The notes under the pieces were generated by a model. That model saw only the letters and a list, made by a program, of their open reading frames with translations. It searched no databases and was not told where the DNA came from. The translations under genes were made by a program, and so were the position numbers. From Isoetes taiwanensis (lineage: Eukaryota > Streptophyta > Lycopodiopsida > Isoetales > Isoetaceae), in the NCBI GenBank assembly GCA_021234155.1, contig JAJEKV010000059.1, positions 7,291,172-7,355,171 on the forward strand: 64,000 nt of DNA. Reading direction: 5' to 3'. Positions 23,845 to 35,692 of the stretch are shown here, in pieces. Each line of letters opens with the position of its first letter. The stretch's first letter is position 1.

Positions 23845-26800
23845 ATGCGAGATGAGATTTTGGGAAAGGATGTCTCTGCTCGTACCTTTCGTAGAGATAG
23901 AAGGAAAAGGATAAGGATATTGGATGTGCGGCAAGAGCAACAACAGCAAATTCGACCTTTACTACAAAATCAGAGTTTTAAGGATGAGCAAGAGTCGGCT
24001 GAGGCATTGGAAATCACTGCTCCAGCTCCAGCTCAAGGAGCTATTCCAGCTTGTGATGCCATTGAACACATTCGAGATTCAAAATTGGAGAGCAGCATTG
24101 TAAGGTTGCAACATTGTTTGGATAAGCACCAGGTTAGCATTCATGGGCAAGAGGAAATTTTCCATCATCTGTTCGATGGTTTTAAGAAAGAAGAAAGTGA
24201 TTCTCTTGCAAATTTGCTTTTGAGAACAAACTCAAATCTTCTACCTTCATCATGGCATAGGTAAATAATATAAATATAATGTAGGTATTTGATGAGCTTG
24301 AAGATTCAAAAATTAACATGCTATTTCAAACTCAGGTTGCATGCCATGCTTAAGGACTTGGGATGTCCTCCTTTGCAGAAGAGGATGGTTCATATTTATG
24401 AAAAACAACTTGAGTTTGAATTGCTACCACTTGAGGATTTGATCAAGACGCTTTGGAGGAGTCCAACATTTCAAACAAATATGCAGGTTGCTTGGAGAGA
24501 GAGAGATACATGGGGGGAAGGTATAGTTCATGAGTATTGGCATGGTCGTAAATGGAAGGAGTGGAAGCCATTTTTTGATCCAAAATCTATGTGGGAATTG
24601 CCTGTTATTTGTAAGAATTGTGGTTCAATTTACAAAGCATTCCCCCCATCAGAGAAAGTTGAGACGTTGGTAGAGGCTTGGGATGATGAGGCTAAACTAT
24701 ACAATTTCATTTGTTCTGCTTGCTACAAGAGGATCAGAAGTGCACAAACCTTTTGCAAGGTAAGTCTTTATCATTTTATAAAGGTAAATCTTTTTCATTT
24801 GAAAGATAAGTCTTTTTGCAAGATCAGTTTGAAGCATGTATTTTAAAGTAAGTATTACTAAAATAGCACACTTTGTATAGGGAAATTCATGGAATATAGT
24901 TATTGGGTGCCAGCATGATGGGTTTCAGTTTTCCAAAAGCAAGCAATCTCGAAGTAGCATGGTTTGCAATGCCATGTTTTTGAATGGAGGGAAAAAACAC
25001 GCTAAGCCATACCCAATTTTGTTTGTGCCACAAAAGGGGATAAAGGGAATTCAAAAGTTGCCAAAGGACTATATGAAACTCTTCTGTGATCCGCTTCTTC
25101 AAGAATTGAAAACTTTGTTTCTCAATTGGATTCACTTAGAAGGAGTAGAAGAAGTTGTCCGTGTTGTTCTCTTCTTTTGGACGGGAGATCATCTAGCCCA
25201 GCTTGATCTCGGTATGTTTCTAGGTGGAACCAATTGTCGAAGAGACAACCCAATAGTTTCTTATATTCAAACATGTATCTATGCTTATAATTATCTCTTG
25301 ACCATGGTTCTCTTATCTTATGCATCTTAATATAAGCTTTCCAACTCACTTTCAGGTAGACAAGAGTTCGGAGGAGTCAGGCGTGTGTTCAGCAATGCTA
25401 TGGAACAAGTGATAGATCCTACATCGAAAAAGACCCTGGCAGAATACTTGGACGTTCTTCAACAATGGCAAAGATCAACAAACGTTGATGTTTTGGAGAA
25501 CTTTGGTCTCAAAGGAGAAAGCTTTTTATGGGAGCTTCAAAGACTCTATGGGTTTCGCCCACATGAAGATCTCGTCTTTGACTTATTTCATGTATTATTG
25601 ATAGGAGCAGTGAAGTTCTTCATCAAGAAACTTATGGCTCTCCTCGAAGCAAACAATCAACTTCTTTTGAATTTAGATCAGATTGTGCAAGAAATTTATA
25701 ATGTTGTCCCAAGTGAGCTTCGTAAAGGGCACTGGCCTGCTCAACCCAACAAATACTATAAATGATTCAAATGTGAGGATTATCAGAAGTTTGCTCAGTG
25801 GTGTTTAGCAAAAGTACTAAGGAGATTTCCAGATCATGTTATCCCAGGTAATCAATCTCATTTATATGTCTAGATTTTTATTTTTATTTTTATTTTTATT
25901 CATATATACTTTGCAGTTGAAGTGAAGCAAATTGGAATTTTACTTGTAAAGTTTGTCAATTTCTTCTTCGGATGGAGTCGAGTCCATGGATGCTCAGAGC
26001 GTGATCTCAATAGGATGAGAAAGGTGTTTGCATCTTGGTGGGTAAAATCCGAGCAGCAATTTGGATGTAATGCATCTCCAAAGCAACATAATCTTGGTGA
26101 GTTCATCAAAATTTTTATTCTTAGTAGCATAATATTCTTAAATTTTTATTCTCACTCTACAAGAGTTGGTGCAGTCATTGATGATATTTTGAGGCATGGA
26201 CCTCATGATGGCACTTGGTGTTTCCCTCAAGAGCGAGATGTGAAGATCCATAAGCAAGTGAAGACCAACAACTTGGAAGTTGAACTTACCTATATGAGGT
26301 ATCATGCGCGTTACCTTTTCACCACAACTTTCCTTGAAGCCAAAGAAGGCAATCCTGCTGAGTACACTTTGAAAGAGGTACATAAGTACATTTGGCTACC
26401 AGTTGGCATTCAAGACCATAGGAAAGGAATTATTCGAGTGCCATCCGTAGAAGTAGCGAAAAGCATTATGGATAAGTTAGAATACCTTCCAAATCATTGT
26501 GGCTGCAAGGAGGCCATTGTGAAGAAGGGCATAGTTATAGGATCAGCCAGGAGTGAGCAAAAAGGGGTAATTATAGACTTGACTGGTGTGACAGAGCTGA
26601 ATGGTTTACACGATGAAACAATTATGAAGTGGCAAAGTTACAAGTTTAAGAAGGTTCTTTTTTGTGGAACTATCTATAAAGAAGGAGACTATGTGTCATC
26701 GCAAGAGTTAAGTGAGGAAAGCCATGTAGAGCCCAAGGGTAATATATCAACAATCTTTGTTCATGAATCTGTTGGAGAGCTAAAGAGTTACTACAAGGCA

Positions 26801-27037
26801 AACTACTTCTATCGAGGTAACAAAGATCCATTTACAGAGGCATGGATCCTTTCCTTAGATATAGCCTTTGGAAAGACCAGATTTATTAACTCTCTAGTTC
26901 ACAAGTTCATCCCTGTGCCATATGATGATACAAAGATTCTAGGGTATGAGCTAATTCAACCACTTACGAACCAACATGTAATCTTTTTTGGTATAATAAG
27001 TATTAATAATGACACGCTAAGGTTTAAATGTTATTAG
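23845..27037 (+). CDS. transposase-like protein of the CACTA-like element (5 exons, 1 stop)
   Basis: Five exons join with GT-AG sites and matching phases: 23845-24260, 24336-24759, 24881-25211, 25356-25847 and 25917-27037, 928 codons in all. A further 63-base in-frame intron may lie near 26099-26161. Exon 2 has two CxxC pairs (CKNC and CSAC, 43 residues apart), a zinc-ribbon-like unit. Exons 3-4 contain GCQHDGFQ, VVLFFWTGDHLAQ and DLVFDLFHVLLIGAVKFF, an arrangement resembling the Tnp2-type DDE transposases of CACTA and relatives, though I cannot prove the catalytic acids by eye. Exon 5 contains CNASPKQHNLG and a late beta-rich region. One in-frame TGA at 25763-25765 interrupts an otherwise clean reading. 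It is the likely enzyme for the TIRs at 16984 and 28053. Confidence 0.75.
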
Positions 27038-27119
27038 TTACATTAGTGGTGTTCTCAAATTGGCAATCTAAAGCAACACCCACTTTCTAAAGCACGAATC
27101 CTTTGAAATATTAACTTAA

Positions 27120-28010
27120 ATATAATCCTCATCCTCCTTTTCCTTCATTCCCTTTTCATGTGAATCCCCATTTCTCCTCATCCCCATTATCCTCATCCCC
27201 CATTCTAAATTGCAATTCCCCATTAGGCCCTCATTACCCTTACTAACCTTATCCCCATTCTAAATTGCAATTCTCCATTATAAATTGCAATCCTTCATTG
27301 CTCCCTCATTGCCCCCCCCTACTAACCCCAGCTACCCCATTTCTCGTCATCCCCATTCTTCTTTTTTTTTTAGTAGAAATCCCCATGTTCTAAATTGCAA
27401 TCCTCCTATTACTCCTTCATTACCCCCAAAGAGTGCACGACTACCCCATTTCTCGCATCCCCCATTCTTCATCTCTTACAAAAATCCCCATGTTCTAAAA
27501 TGCAATCCCCATTACTCCCTCATTACCCCTACTAACACTAACTACCCGTTTCTCCTCATCCCCATTCTTTTTTTTTTTTTTGAAGGAATCCCCATGTTCT
27601 AAATTGCAATCCCTTATTACTCCATCATTACCCCTAGTACCCTCGACTACCCCATTTTCCGCATCCCCATTCTTCATCTCTTACAAAAATCCCCATGTTC
27701 TAAAATTGCAATCCCCCATTACTCCATCATTACCCCTACTAACCCTAACTACCCCGGTTTCTCCTCATCCCCCTTTTTTTTTTTGAAGGAATCCCCATGT
27801 TCTAAATTGCAATCCCCTTATTACTCCATCATTACCCCTAGTATCCCTGACTACCCCATTTCTCCTCATCCTCCATTCTTTATTTTTTACAGAAAATCCC
27901 CATGTTATAAATTGCAATCCCCCTATTACTCCCTCAGTACCCCTAACATAGAACTAAAATCCTCTTCTTCTCAAAAAATTATCCTTTGCTCGTCAATCCC
28001 CCATTTCCAA
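27120..28010 (+). repeat. right subterminal C-rich repeat array
   Basis: About seven imperfect units made of CCCCATGTTCTAAATTGC, CATTACTCC and CTCATCCCCATTC occupy this stretch, with T-runs between some. The orientation is the same as in the left array (C-rich on the + strand), but the unit sequence differs. Open frames here are repeat artefacts. Confidence 0.85.
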
Positions 28011-28013
28011 AAA

Positions 28014-28053
28014 GGGGTATTTTAAGGAGGATGTGGGCATCATTTTTGATGTG
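28014..28053 (-). repeat. right terminal inverted repeat of the CACTA-like element
   Basis: Read on the minus strand from 28053 it matches the left end at about 38 of 40 bases. The adjacent ATA (28054-28056) is the second copy of the target duplication. Confidence 0.93.
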
Positions 28054-28056
28054 ATA

Positions 28057-29559
28057 GATTCTTACTGGCTATAAGGATTGGTGCACAACTGAGCCTGAAT
28101 GTCAGTTCTGTTTGAATCATGAAGGAAGGATCTTAGCATTGCATGGCTATGTTCCCAACTCCCAGAGATAACCCACCAAGCATGGCAATCGCAGCAGCAG
28201 GACCATTGTCCTGAAAATGTCTTACAAACTCTTCCGATTTGGGCTGAGAAGCCTTGGTGCAGGCCGGAACTCTGGATTTAGGGATTTCGACTCTGTTTTT
28301 GTAACTATTTAGGGCAAACAAACGAAGTGCCTCTGGGCTCCCCAAATTGGCCAATTATTTGCCCAAAATACAGCCTGCAAGGTAAGTTCTATATCCAAGA
28401 GAAACAAAGGTAAAAACTTACCACGGATTTCTGAAGCGGTTCTAGCCTCTGCCTTCTCTGCATAAATAAAAAATCGAGTAAATTTGAGCTTCCCCCCAAG
28501 CAGTTCTGCAGAGCACAACCCGCATTTAGGTTGAGATCTAGACGAGCCAAAACTAACCCAGAGATATTAGGGCGACCGTAGAACTGCAATAGCTAGTCAA
28601 ACCAGACCGTTTAGCAAAGGAATTTGAGGTAAAGGCTACTCTGCTGCCCTATTCAAGAAAGATAGAATAAAGTGGCAGAAAAGAAAGAATAAGGCTATTC
28701 GCGCAGAAGATTTGTGCTGGAGTATTTGCTCTGTTCCTCAGAAAAGGAGATGATGGAGGATTAAAACAATTAAGTTAAAAAATGACATTTCGGACCCACA
28801 AGGAGGAGACCCATCATGTAAAGCTGTAAATTCTAACAGAGCTACCGAAAACGAGCAATAACACAGCGAATGGGTTAATGAAACAAACCCTTGTATTTTC
28901 TGGAAATAACACAGAGAGGACTATGAATGAATGGCTGCCATAGCCATTCTTCCTAGTTCTGGCGACCAAAGCAAGCGTTTTCTCAAATTTTTTGAAATTT
29001 TGCACTAGCCTAGCCCAACAATAGGAAGATCAATAAGGTTTCTTGAAGAGCAAGAAACGGGGCGTACATTAGCTTTTTTCCACAGCGGGGAACGTCCGAA
29101 GTTTTTTTTTCCTTCTTTTTCAAGGGCACGTGTCGAACTCAGCTTTTTTCAATGGCACGTGTCGAACCCAGGTTTTTTTCTCATCAAAGAAAATAAGCGG
29201 GGAACATCCTTTATATATGGTTTGATAGTAGCAAGTAGCAGGTAAACAACGTGCTTATATTGTAAGAGAAATAGTGCAATGAATGGAATTACCACATGAT
29301 TTTGGTAATAAAGTTACCTTTCATTAGCTCCTCATATGGAGGTTCTATTATTGGGGTGTGATAAGATTGACCCAAAGAAGTTGAACAACAGTAAGTGGTA
29401 TCTTGCGTACTTTTCAATTATCCTACTTATGAGCAAAACATCCGTACGATTTTCAAGAGCCAAAAGTAATAATCCATGTGGTGCAAGTAAGTGAATTTAA
29501 GGTACAATATTTATGTCGAACTGGAATTGGAGAAAATTATGGATATTTACATACATGGA
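28057..29559 (-). other. unrecognised stretch with possible minus-strand exons
   Basis: On the minus strand an exon-like piece (about 28421-28507) is preceded by CTGCAG and followed by GGTAAGT, and another (28133-28354) reads as a plausible C-terminus ending GVGNIAMQC. Both could be remains of a host gene beside the transposon. I recognise no family, and the model is not secure. A CACGTGTCGAAC motif repeats near 29126 and 29156. Confidence 0.3.
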
Positions 29560-29703
29560 GCAGTCTCAATTGATTACTATGACATTAATCTTAAACTTAT
29601 CTCACAGAGCAGTCTCATTTGATTACTATGACAATAATCTTAAACTTATCTAGCAAAGCAGTCTCATCTGATTACAATGATAGTAGTCTTAAAATTGTCT
29701 CCT
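29560..29703. repeat. 49-bp tandem repeat, three units
   Basis: Units begin at 29560, 29609 and 29658 with GCAGTCTCA and contain TTGATTACTATGACA; the third is the most divergent. Confidence 0.88.
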
Positions 29704-29933
29704 TAAGAACAATATAGGCACTGCTATCAACATATTATAGAAAAGATAAAAACAAGTTATTCTTATTCAAATTAAATTGTCCATAAAATAGAACGGAATA
29801 GAATAGAGAAGTAAAAGCAGTTCTAGCATCTATCTCTTGTGCCACAACCAGAAATTGCTTTATTATTTGAAGTGCCTTTACTAGGTTATACTTGTTAATA
29901 GGATGTTCCTTAGTCATGACCTAGCAAAATAAG

Positions 29934-30391
29934 ATAACAACCAACATAACTACTATAAACATTAATTAACACAAACCATTACATTAGACATGTTTAAAAT
30001 TAAATTCCCCCTTAAACCCCCTTTTGTTTGGGTGCATATTCACACGGGGGGTGACTCCGGGCAACGAGAGCTGTTGGATAGGCATATTCACCCCTTATTC
30101 CTTAATCTACACCGTACACAAAGTTCCTCGTTTGTGGGGTATGGATGTATAGAATTTGTTATAATCAGATAACAAGATTTGCAAAATACTATAAGATTTC
30201 GGTGCAATATACTATATGATGTTGATTTTGTGCGTGCAAAACATAATTACAGTGGGCTCTCATGCCCCTCTACGTCACCCGGTGTGAATATGCACCCAAA
30301 CAAAAGGGGTTTAAGGGGAATTTAATTTTAAACATGTCTAATGTAATGGTTTGTGTTAATTAATGTTCATAGTAGTTATGTTGGTTGTTAT
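29934..30391. mobile_element. 458-bp fold-back MITE
   Basis: The outer 120 or so bases at each end are inverse complements with few mismatches. The left arm starts ATAACAACCAACATAACTAC, and the right arm ends with its complement at 30391. The arms include the C-rich motif CTTAAACCCCCTTTTG and its complement. The centre (about 30060-30265) is unique. No target duplication is obvious. The sequence has no coding capacity, and the short open frame across it is a repeat artefact. Confidence 0.9.
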
Positions 30392-33300
30392 ATTAAAATT
30401 TTTGCCCTTCGGCCACAAAAAAACAAACATAGATAAACTCGGGGTAAACAAAAAAAAAATAAAAATCAAAATAAAATAAAAGTACGAAATGATTGAAGTG
30501 TTATTGCAAACCATATATTTTAAATTGCATAATTTATAGGCTCCAAAATGACAACATTGTAACAATGCGCTCAAATTGTCTTGAAATCATTCTAAAATAG
30601 CATTGTTGCAGCAATGCGCTCAATTTGTCTTGACTGAATAGAAACTGTAGGCATTGGTAGTTACACATAAAATAGAAATGGATCATGCGACAAACTTGAT
30701 CTTCCTTAGTTGTTTGTGCAATTGCCATCGTAAGCATTACTAGAGATATCAACATCTTGCAAAAAAAATTTGAACTTTGATAGAGAATAGTAGGAGAATA
30801 CATTAAGCGTTTAAAGTGATTTTGAGCAAAGACATATGCAAAACTTTCCAAGAACATGACAAATCTTGACCAAAACCACTAGTATTCAAAACGATAAAAC
30901 TTAAACGTCCCATGTAGTCCAAAGTCAATAATCATTTATTATCTATCTAACCGGTTTTCATTGGCGTGAAGTTTGGGCTCCTCCTCTAATTCCATATAGC
31001 CCGATTCTCCCATTCCTTCCGTCATTATTTCAATAGACCAATAATCTAGCAAGGCATATCCATTCCCTTTTAGTAGACACTAAATTAGATGGTCTGCCAG
31101 TAAGCTAGTATCTATTTAAAACCAAAGAATACTATTTGGCAAGCCAAGATAGAATCTAGAAAGAATGAATCTGAGAACTATTTTATTTTTCAAAAATACC
31201 TCATAATAGGCTGGCTGTTCAACCGTACATTGCCACAGTGGATATGACAAAGATCAACAAATTTATGATTTGTGGAAATTACGTAATGTTTGCCCCCGCT
31301 CGAGGTTTATCATAACATTGCTTGATCAATACATAGAAATAATCAAGATAGATTAAGAGCAAATGTTCCCTCTATCATGAATTTGTTCAGTCTATCATAA
31401 CTTCAAGCTTACCTCTCAGACAACTAGTTCTAAATCCGACCCAATATCTCCTTAGAGATGCGCCTTAGCTCTGCCAGTTCTGATTATTTTTTATCAAGGA
31501 TGAGCCCACAGGCCAAATCGGCTTCTTATGATAGTGTATGGCCTATTTTGTCAGGTCTGATTCTTGATATTTACCCTGTTCCAAGAATATTTGATATGCT
31601 TATACATCACAGAAATTAATCAAGATAGAGAAGGAATCAAATGTTCTTTCTTTCTTGTATCATTACAGCATAAAATCAGGCATACCTTCAGGGGTATCAG
31701 ATCCTTATGCTGCCACAATAGATCTTTAGTTAAGTCCACTATCACTGCATATAGGCAAAGATTGAGGATTTGAATCCCCTGTGAAGGTTTTATAAAGAAT
31801 ACAAAGAATATTTATCAGCTCGGGAAACTCAGGCTATTGCAGAAAGCTATGAATCAAGAGCTTTGAAAGAATATAAGGGATTAATCCCAAGCAGAAATTC
31901 AGAGCTTGAATCCCTAGTTCTTGAGAAGCAACAGCTACAAGGCCTAAATCTGGGTACACCGTTAGATTTTCTTCATGTGTTGAATTTGCAAAAAGACCTA
32001 AATCTTCAGTTCTAAAAATGACAAGGTCACGCTTGCCGATTGCTGAACCTAGGCCTCAAACTCCCCGATGCAAGAAATAATAAAGACCTAAAAAAACTTC
32101 GCATTTAAGCTCAAAACCGCATTGATCAAAAACAGGAGCGTAAACACAATGATTCCCATGCGCTTTCCGCTTTCATCCTACTCCGAATCCGTCTCTTCTT
32201 GCCCGGACTTCAGCTTTTGTCCCCCTGTTTAGCTCCTTTGATTATACGGTCACCGAAGCGGTTCGCTAAAATCAATTCAAATGTGAACTTCCGAATTTAT
32301 CGGGCCGATTTTGCAAAGCCCCCTGAAAGGCGCCATAGCCGTAATGCATCACTGAACTCCAAGACTACATAGCTAGAATGCATCGCTGATCCAAGTTCAT
32401 CCTGACTTCCATGAATTTTTTGACCCTAGATGCACAGCCCGATGCCTGGAGGCTAAAACCTGCAACCAAGCTTTAGGGCAAAGAATGCCCTAAAATCTTG
32501 CATGTTCAGCCCCTAAGATAAAAAAAGAGGGCTTTTGTTGTGAGCCCTTGGATGTTGGACCATTGAAAAAAAAAAAAAGCTAAATCAACGACTAAGAAAT
32601 GGTGCACTCTAGATGTACGCATTAGTACATCCATTCGAATACGCCATGAAATCTTAGGAAAACCTTTGTGAAAAATGTATAAAAACACAAAGAAAACCCC
32701 CTGTTATTATGCTACATATTGTCGATCTCATTTTAATGTCTTTAAGATCACGAGAGAATAGAAAGCCAAGAGGTAGAAATTGCGGCGAAAGAACTATGCA
32801 TGCTATAACTCTTTACTTTGATTCTATTTTAGTCCAAATTTACCTTTTTGTATGAATTCCTCCTCCTCCTCCTCCTCCTCCTCTCTTTAGTATACTAGCC
32901 TATTTTTTGAGCATGGTGTACCAACATTTGCATTAAAGTTGTTCTAACTAAAATATTAATATGTGCTTACTTTGGAAAGAAATCCACCAAGTCTGCCTTA
33001 TCCCCTAGCATTTGCATCTACCGAGCCATTGTTGCAGAGAAAACCTATATGATACGTAGTGGTAAAGTCTCAGTGTATAAGAGAAGACACAAAGAGAAAG
33101 AGGAAAAATGACTAATGGACACACATTACAAGATAAATAAGCAGGTGCATTCACATGTATGAGTACATGTATATACATGTCACATATATAGGTTCTACGC
33201 TTTAACACTCTCCTTGAAGGCTATATGTGTGAAATGCACATTTCCAATGCTAAAAAGGTCCATAACCAGTACAAATCATATACCAAACATGTACGAATCA

Positions 33301-34550
33301 TACACCAAACATGTACACATCTTTAAAATTGTATAAAATAATAATATGGACAAGAGCCTCTTGAGATCAATATGATCTCGTATCTCATTCAAAACCATTT
33401 GTAACTCAGCAAACATCAAATATTCAAGAACCAAGCTACTCAGTTTTATTTTCCTGTTAATCAAATTCACTTAAAATTCCTAAGCTTTTGTTGCTCCATT
33501 CATCTAGAAACTTAACCATCTAGTCTATTTGGTTGCGCATAAGTCCTTGCTTATATATCCCAGGAGACCAGCGAAACAAAACTCTCCCCTAAGCTAAAAC
33601 CCATATACTTCTCCAAAACTCTTTTTGGGATTAAAGCTCTGTTTCGAAACAACAAATGCTCTCCCTTACTTTTCGCACAAGTAGACACAATAACATTACC
33701 TATATAGCTCAGCATGAAACAACCACCTTCACAAGCTCTTTAAGCCTTAAATTCATTCTATTGTACAACAATGATCCTTCTAGTCCCAATACATCACTGA
33801 ATACAAGCTTCTTTGTTTGTCTCTTTTCTTACACCAATATCTTTACAAAATAGTTCCTTTCAATAATCTTACTGAAGCATTGGGAAAAACAAAAAACATT
33901 GCTATAGATATTGCAACTAGAGCTCAAGGATTTACAAAAGTGTCACTGCTTTTCAACTACCAGAATCATAGTTCATGTCTTGATAAGAAACATGAGCTAC
34001 ATAAAACTCTCCCTGGTATCTAATACACTGCAAAGCAAGGTTTTAACTGAAACACACTAATTTTTTCCAAATGCACAAGGAACCTTTGAAAGCTTTCCTA
34101 AAATCCCCAAAGAAAGGTGCACTTTCACGGCCCAGTTGTGACTAAGTGTGACAATTTGAATATTTTAAGTACCATTTTTGAGGGGGTAATTGAACAGCTT
34201 ATAATCAAAATTGCTTGATACCCCTTTTAGCCCCCCTTATTATAAATATAACAAATTTAAGGACTCTAAACAAGTAACATTGAGAAAAACAGCAAGGGCA
34301 CAAAGAGCAACAAAAAGGTATTGTATTTAGAGCCTTCTTGATCACTACAAAATTGTGAACAAAATTGTAAAAAATTGACATTGTCTCAGTATTTAAGCTT
34401 TTTCCTATGTACATGCATGCCTTATACAAAATTACTTTTTGCAACTACACCAAGATGCATCTCGTCCTCTAACTCGTTGAGACAGTGATCATAAAAACTA
34501 TTCGTGTCCTTTGCCTCACTGTCAAAACTGGATGTATTCAAACGATCTTC
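30392..34550. other. AT-rich region without a recognised gene
   Basis: No convincing protein-coding sequence. A direct repeat of about 30 bp containing AATGCGCTCAAATTGTCTTG (30565 region and 30612 region, one mismatch) and a diffuse repeat shared by about 31320-31380 and 31600-31660 are present. A (TCC)n run lies at about 32861-32884. Confidence 0.55.
32861..32884. repeat. (TCC)n microsatellite
   Basis: About eight uninterrupted TCC units. Confidence 0.95.
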
Positions 34551-35030
34551 CTAATCACTGGCTACCAATGAAATGTCATCATCATCTATAGCAACTTTTT
34601 TGGGTGTTTTCCCCAACCCGCATAACATTTGGGTCACAACACGCAACTTATTAGCAGCTTCAACAAGATCTATGGTGCCAATGTTTGCTTTTGTTTTTGC
34701 TCTCTTTTCCCCTCCAATTGTCAGCATCTCAATATTGTAACTACCACTAAATGCATTGGCCCCGCTGGTTCTCACCCAATGCACTTTTATTTGTGTTGGA
34801 ATTCCATCCTCCCGTGTTACATCCAACACTTTAGCCAACCAGAATGGCTTTTCAATCTTATCATCATCAGTCTGGATATCAATAAACATTCCATTCATCT
34901 CAGAGACAGATTCAGTGACCCCGAAAAATTGATGTGCTACACGTCTAGGGCTTATGTGCATCGCTGAATAATCTTCATATGAGTTATGTACCAGTTGCAC
35001 TTGTTCCTTTTGATTCTCTTTTATAGGCAC
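34551..35030 (-). CDS. 159-codon C-terminal segment downstream of DUF7869-type copy A
   Basis: A clean minus-strand frame begins with a polar region and then has FWLAKVLDV, IKVHWVRT and SGSYNIEML, a beta-rich pattern like small chromatin-reader or barrel domains (BAH- or chromo-like), followed by basic KRAKTK and an acidic tail. It lies downstream of the DUF7869-type core on the same strand, so it may be that protein's last exon or a separate gene of the same element. I cannot assign a named family. Its clean frame contrasts with the damaged core. Confidence 0.5.
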   Translation of the reverse strand: MPIKENQKEQVQLVHNSYEDYSAMHISPRRVAHQFFGVTESVSEMNGMFIDIQTDDDKIEKPFWLAKVLDVTREDGIPTQIKVHWVRTSGANAFSGSYNIEMLTIGGEKRAKTKANIGTIDLVEAANKLRVVTQMLCGLGKTPKKVAIDDDDISLVASD

Positions 35031-35692
35031 ATTTTGCCTAGCTGGCTAGTTGCAGACAATAGGTCTTCGACCTTGTGCTATGGCATATAACAACTCACAT
35101 TGTTGAGCAAAAACCTGAGGCCAACATAAGGTGTCTGTTCCTCCAAAATGGTTAGAACATGATCGGATGCTCTTTTTGTTTGAGTCAAATGCTCTTCCTT
35201 TCCTTCTGCACTTTGTGATTTACAATCCAAATCCAAAGATCGAGTTGTTTGATGAGACTTATGATGTCAAGGAATTGATTTCTCAAGAAGACCAGTTGGA
35301 TGACTGTAACATTAAGCCTTAAAAAAATATCACATTTCAGCATCAGATCAAAATCTCACATCTTTAAAGTGGCAACCAACATCTTTGAAGTGGCACATCT
35401 TTAAAGTGACAACCAACATATGGTATTCAATTCATTCACACCATTCCCGGCATTAGTTCTATGCCCTCGGTAGAGCAAATGCCTTTAAAAACCTCAATCA
35501 TTGCTGGTAGACTAGGAGCTTTCTTTCGAGCAAGACATTTAGAGAGCTTACTAATATGGTGGTGCTCGAGAGAGTAGCAATGGGAGCAAAAGAATGAGAA
35601 TAATATGTAGAAGCCAAGGTCTTATATGTAATTTCTAAACCAAATCTTTAGAGCTTAGATTAAATATTAGAGAACTTTAAGAAAAAGTGAAC

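Larger units (their letters stand above)
16984..28053 (+). mobile_element. CACTA-like DNA transposon, 11.07 kb, with both ends
   Basis: The left end starts CACATCAAAAATGATGCCC at 16984, and the right end, read inward from 28053, starts identically. About 38 of the first 40 bases match. ATA flanks both ends directly (16981-16983 and 28054-28056), a 3-bp target duplication as expected for CACTA/EnSpm elements. C-rich subterminal repeats lie inside both ends, another CACTA habit. Inside are a five-exon transposase-like gene (+, 23845-27037) and a three-exon second gene (-, 20645-22576), each with a single in-frame stop. The terminal pentamer is CACAT rather than CACTA or CACTG, so the superfamily call rests on TIR, TSD, subterminal arrays and gene pair together. 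Confidence 0.85.

Noticed and set aside
27285-28025. Pro/Ser-rich frames of 60-105 aa
   Set aside because: They are translations of the subterminal C-rich repeats of the CACTA-like element.
34177-34245. Possible short inverted repeat GGGGGTA/TACCCC marking an element end
   Set aside because: The arms are only about 6-7 bp, and no partner or target duplication was found.
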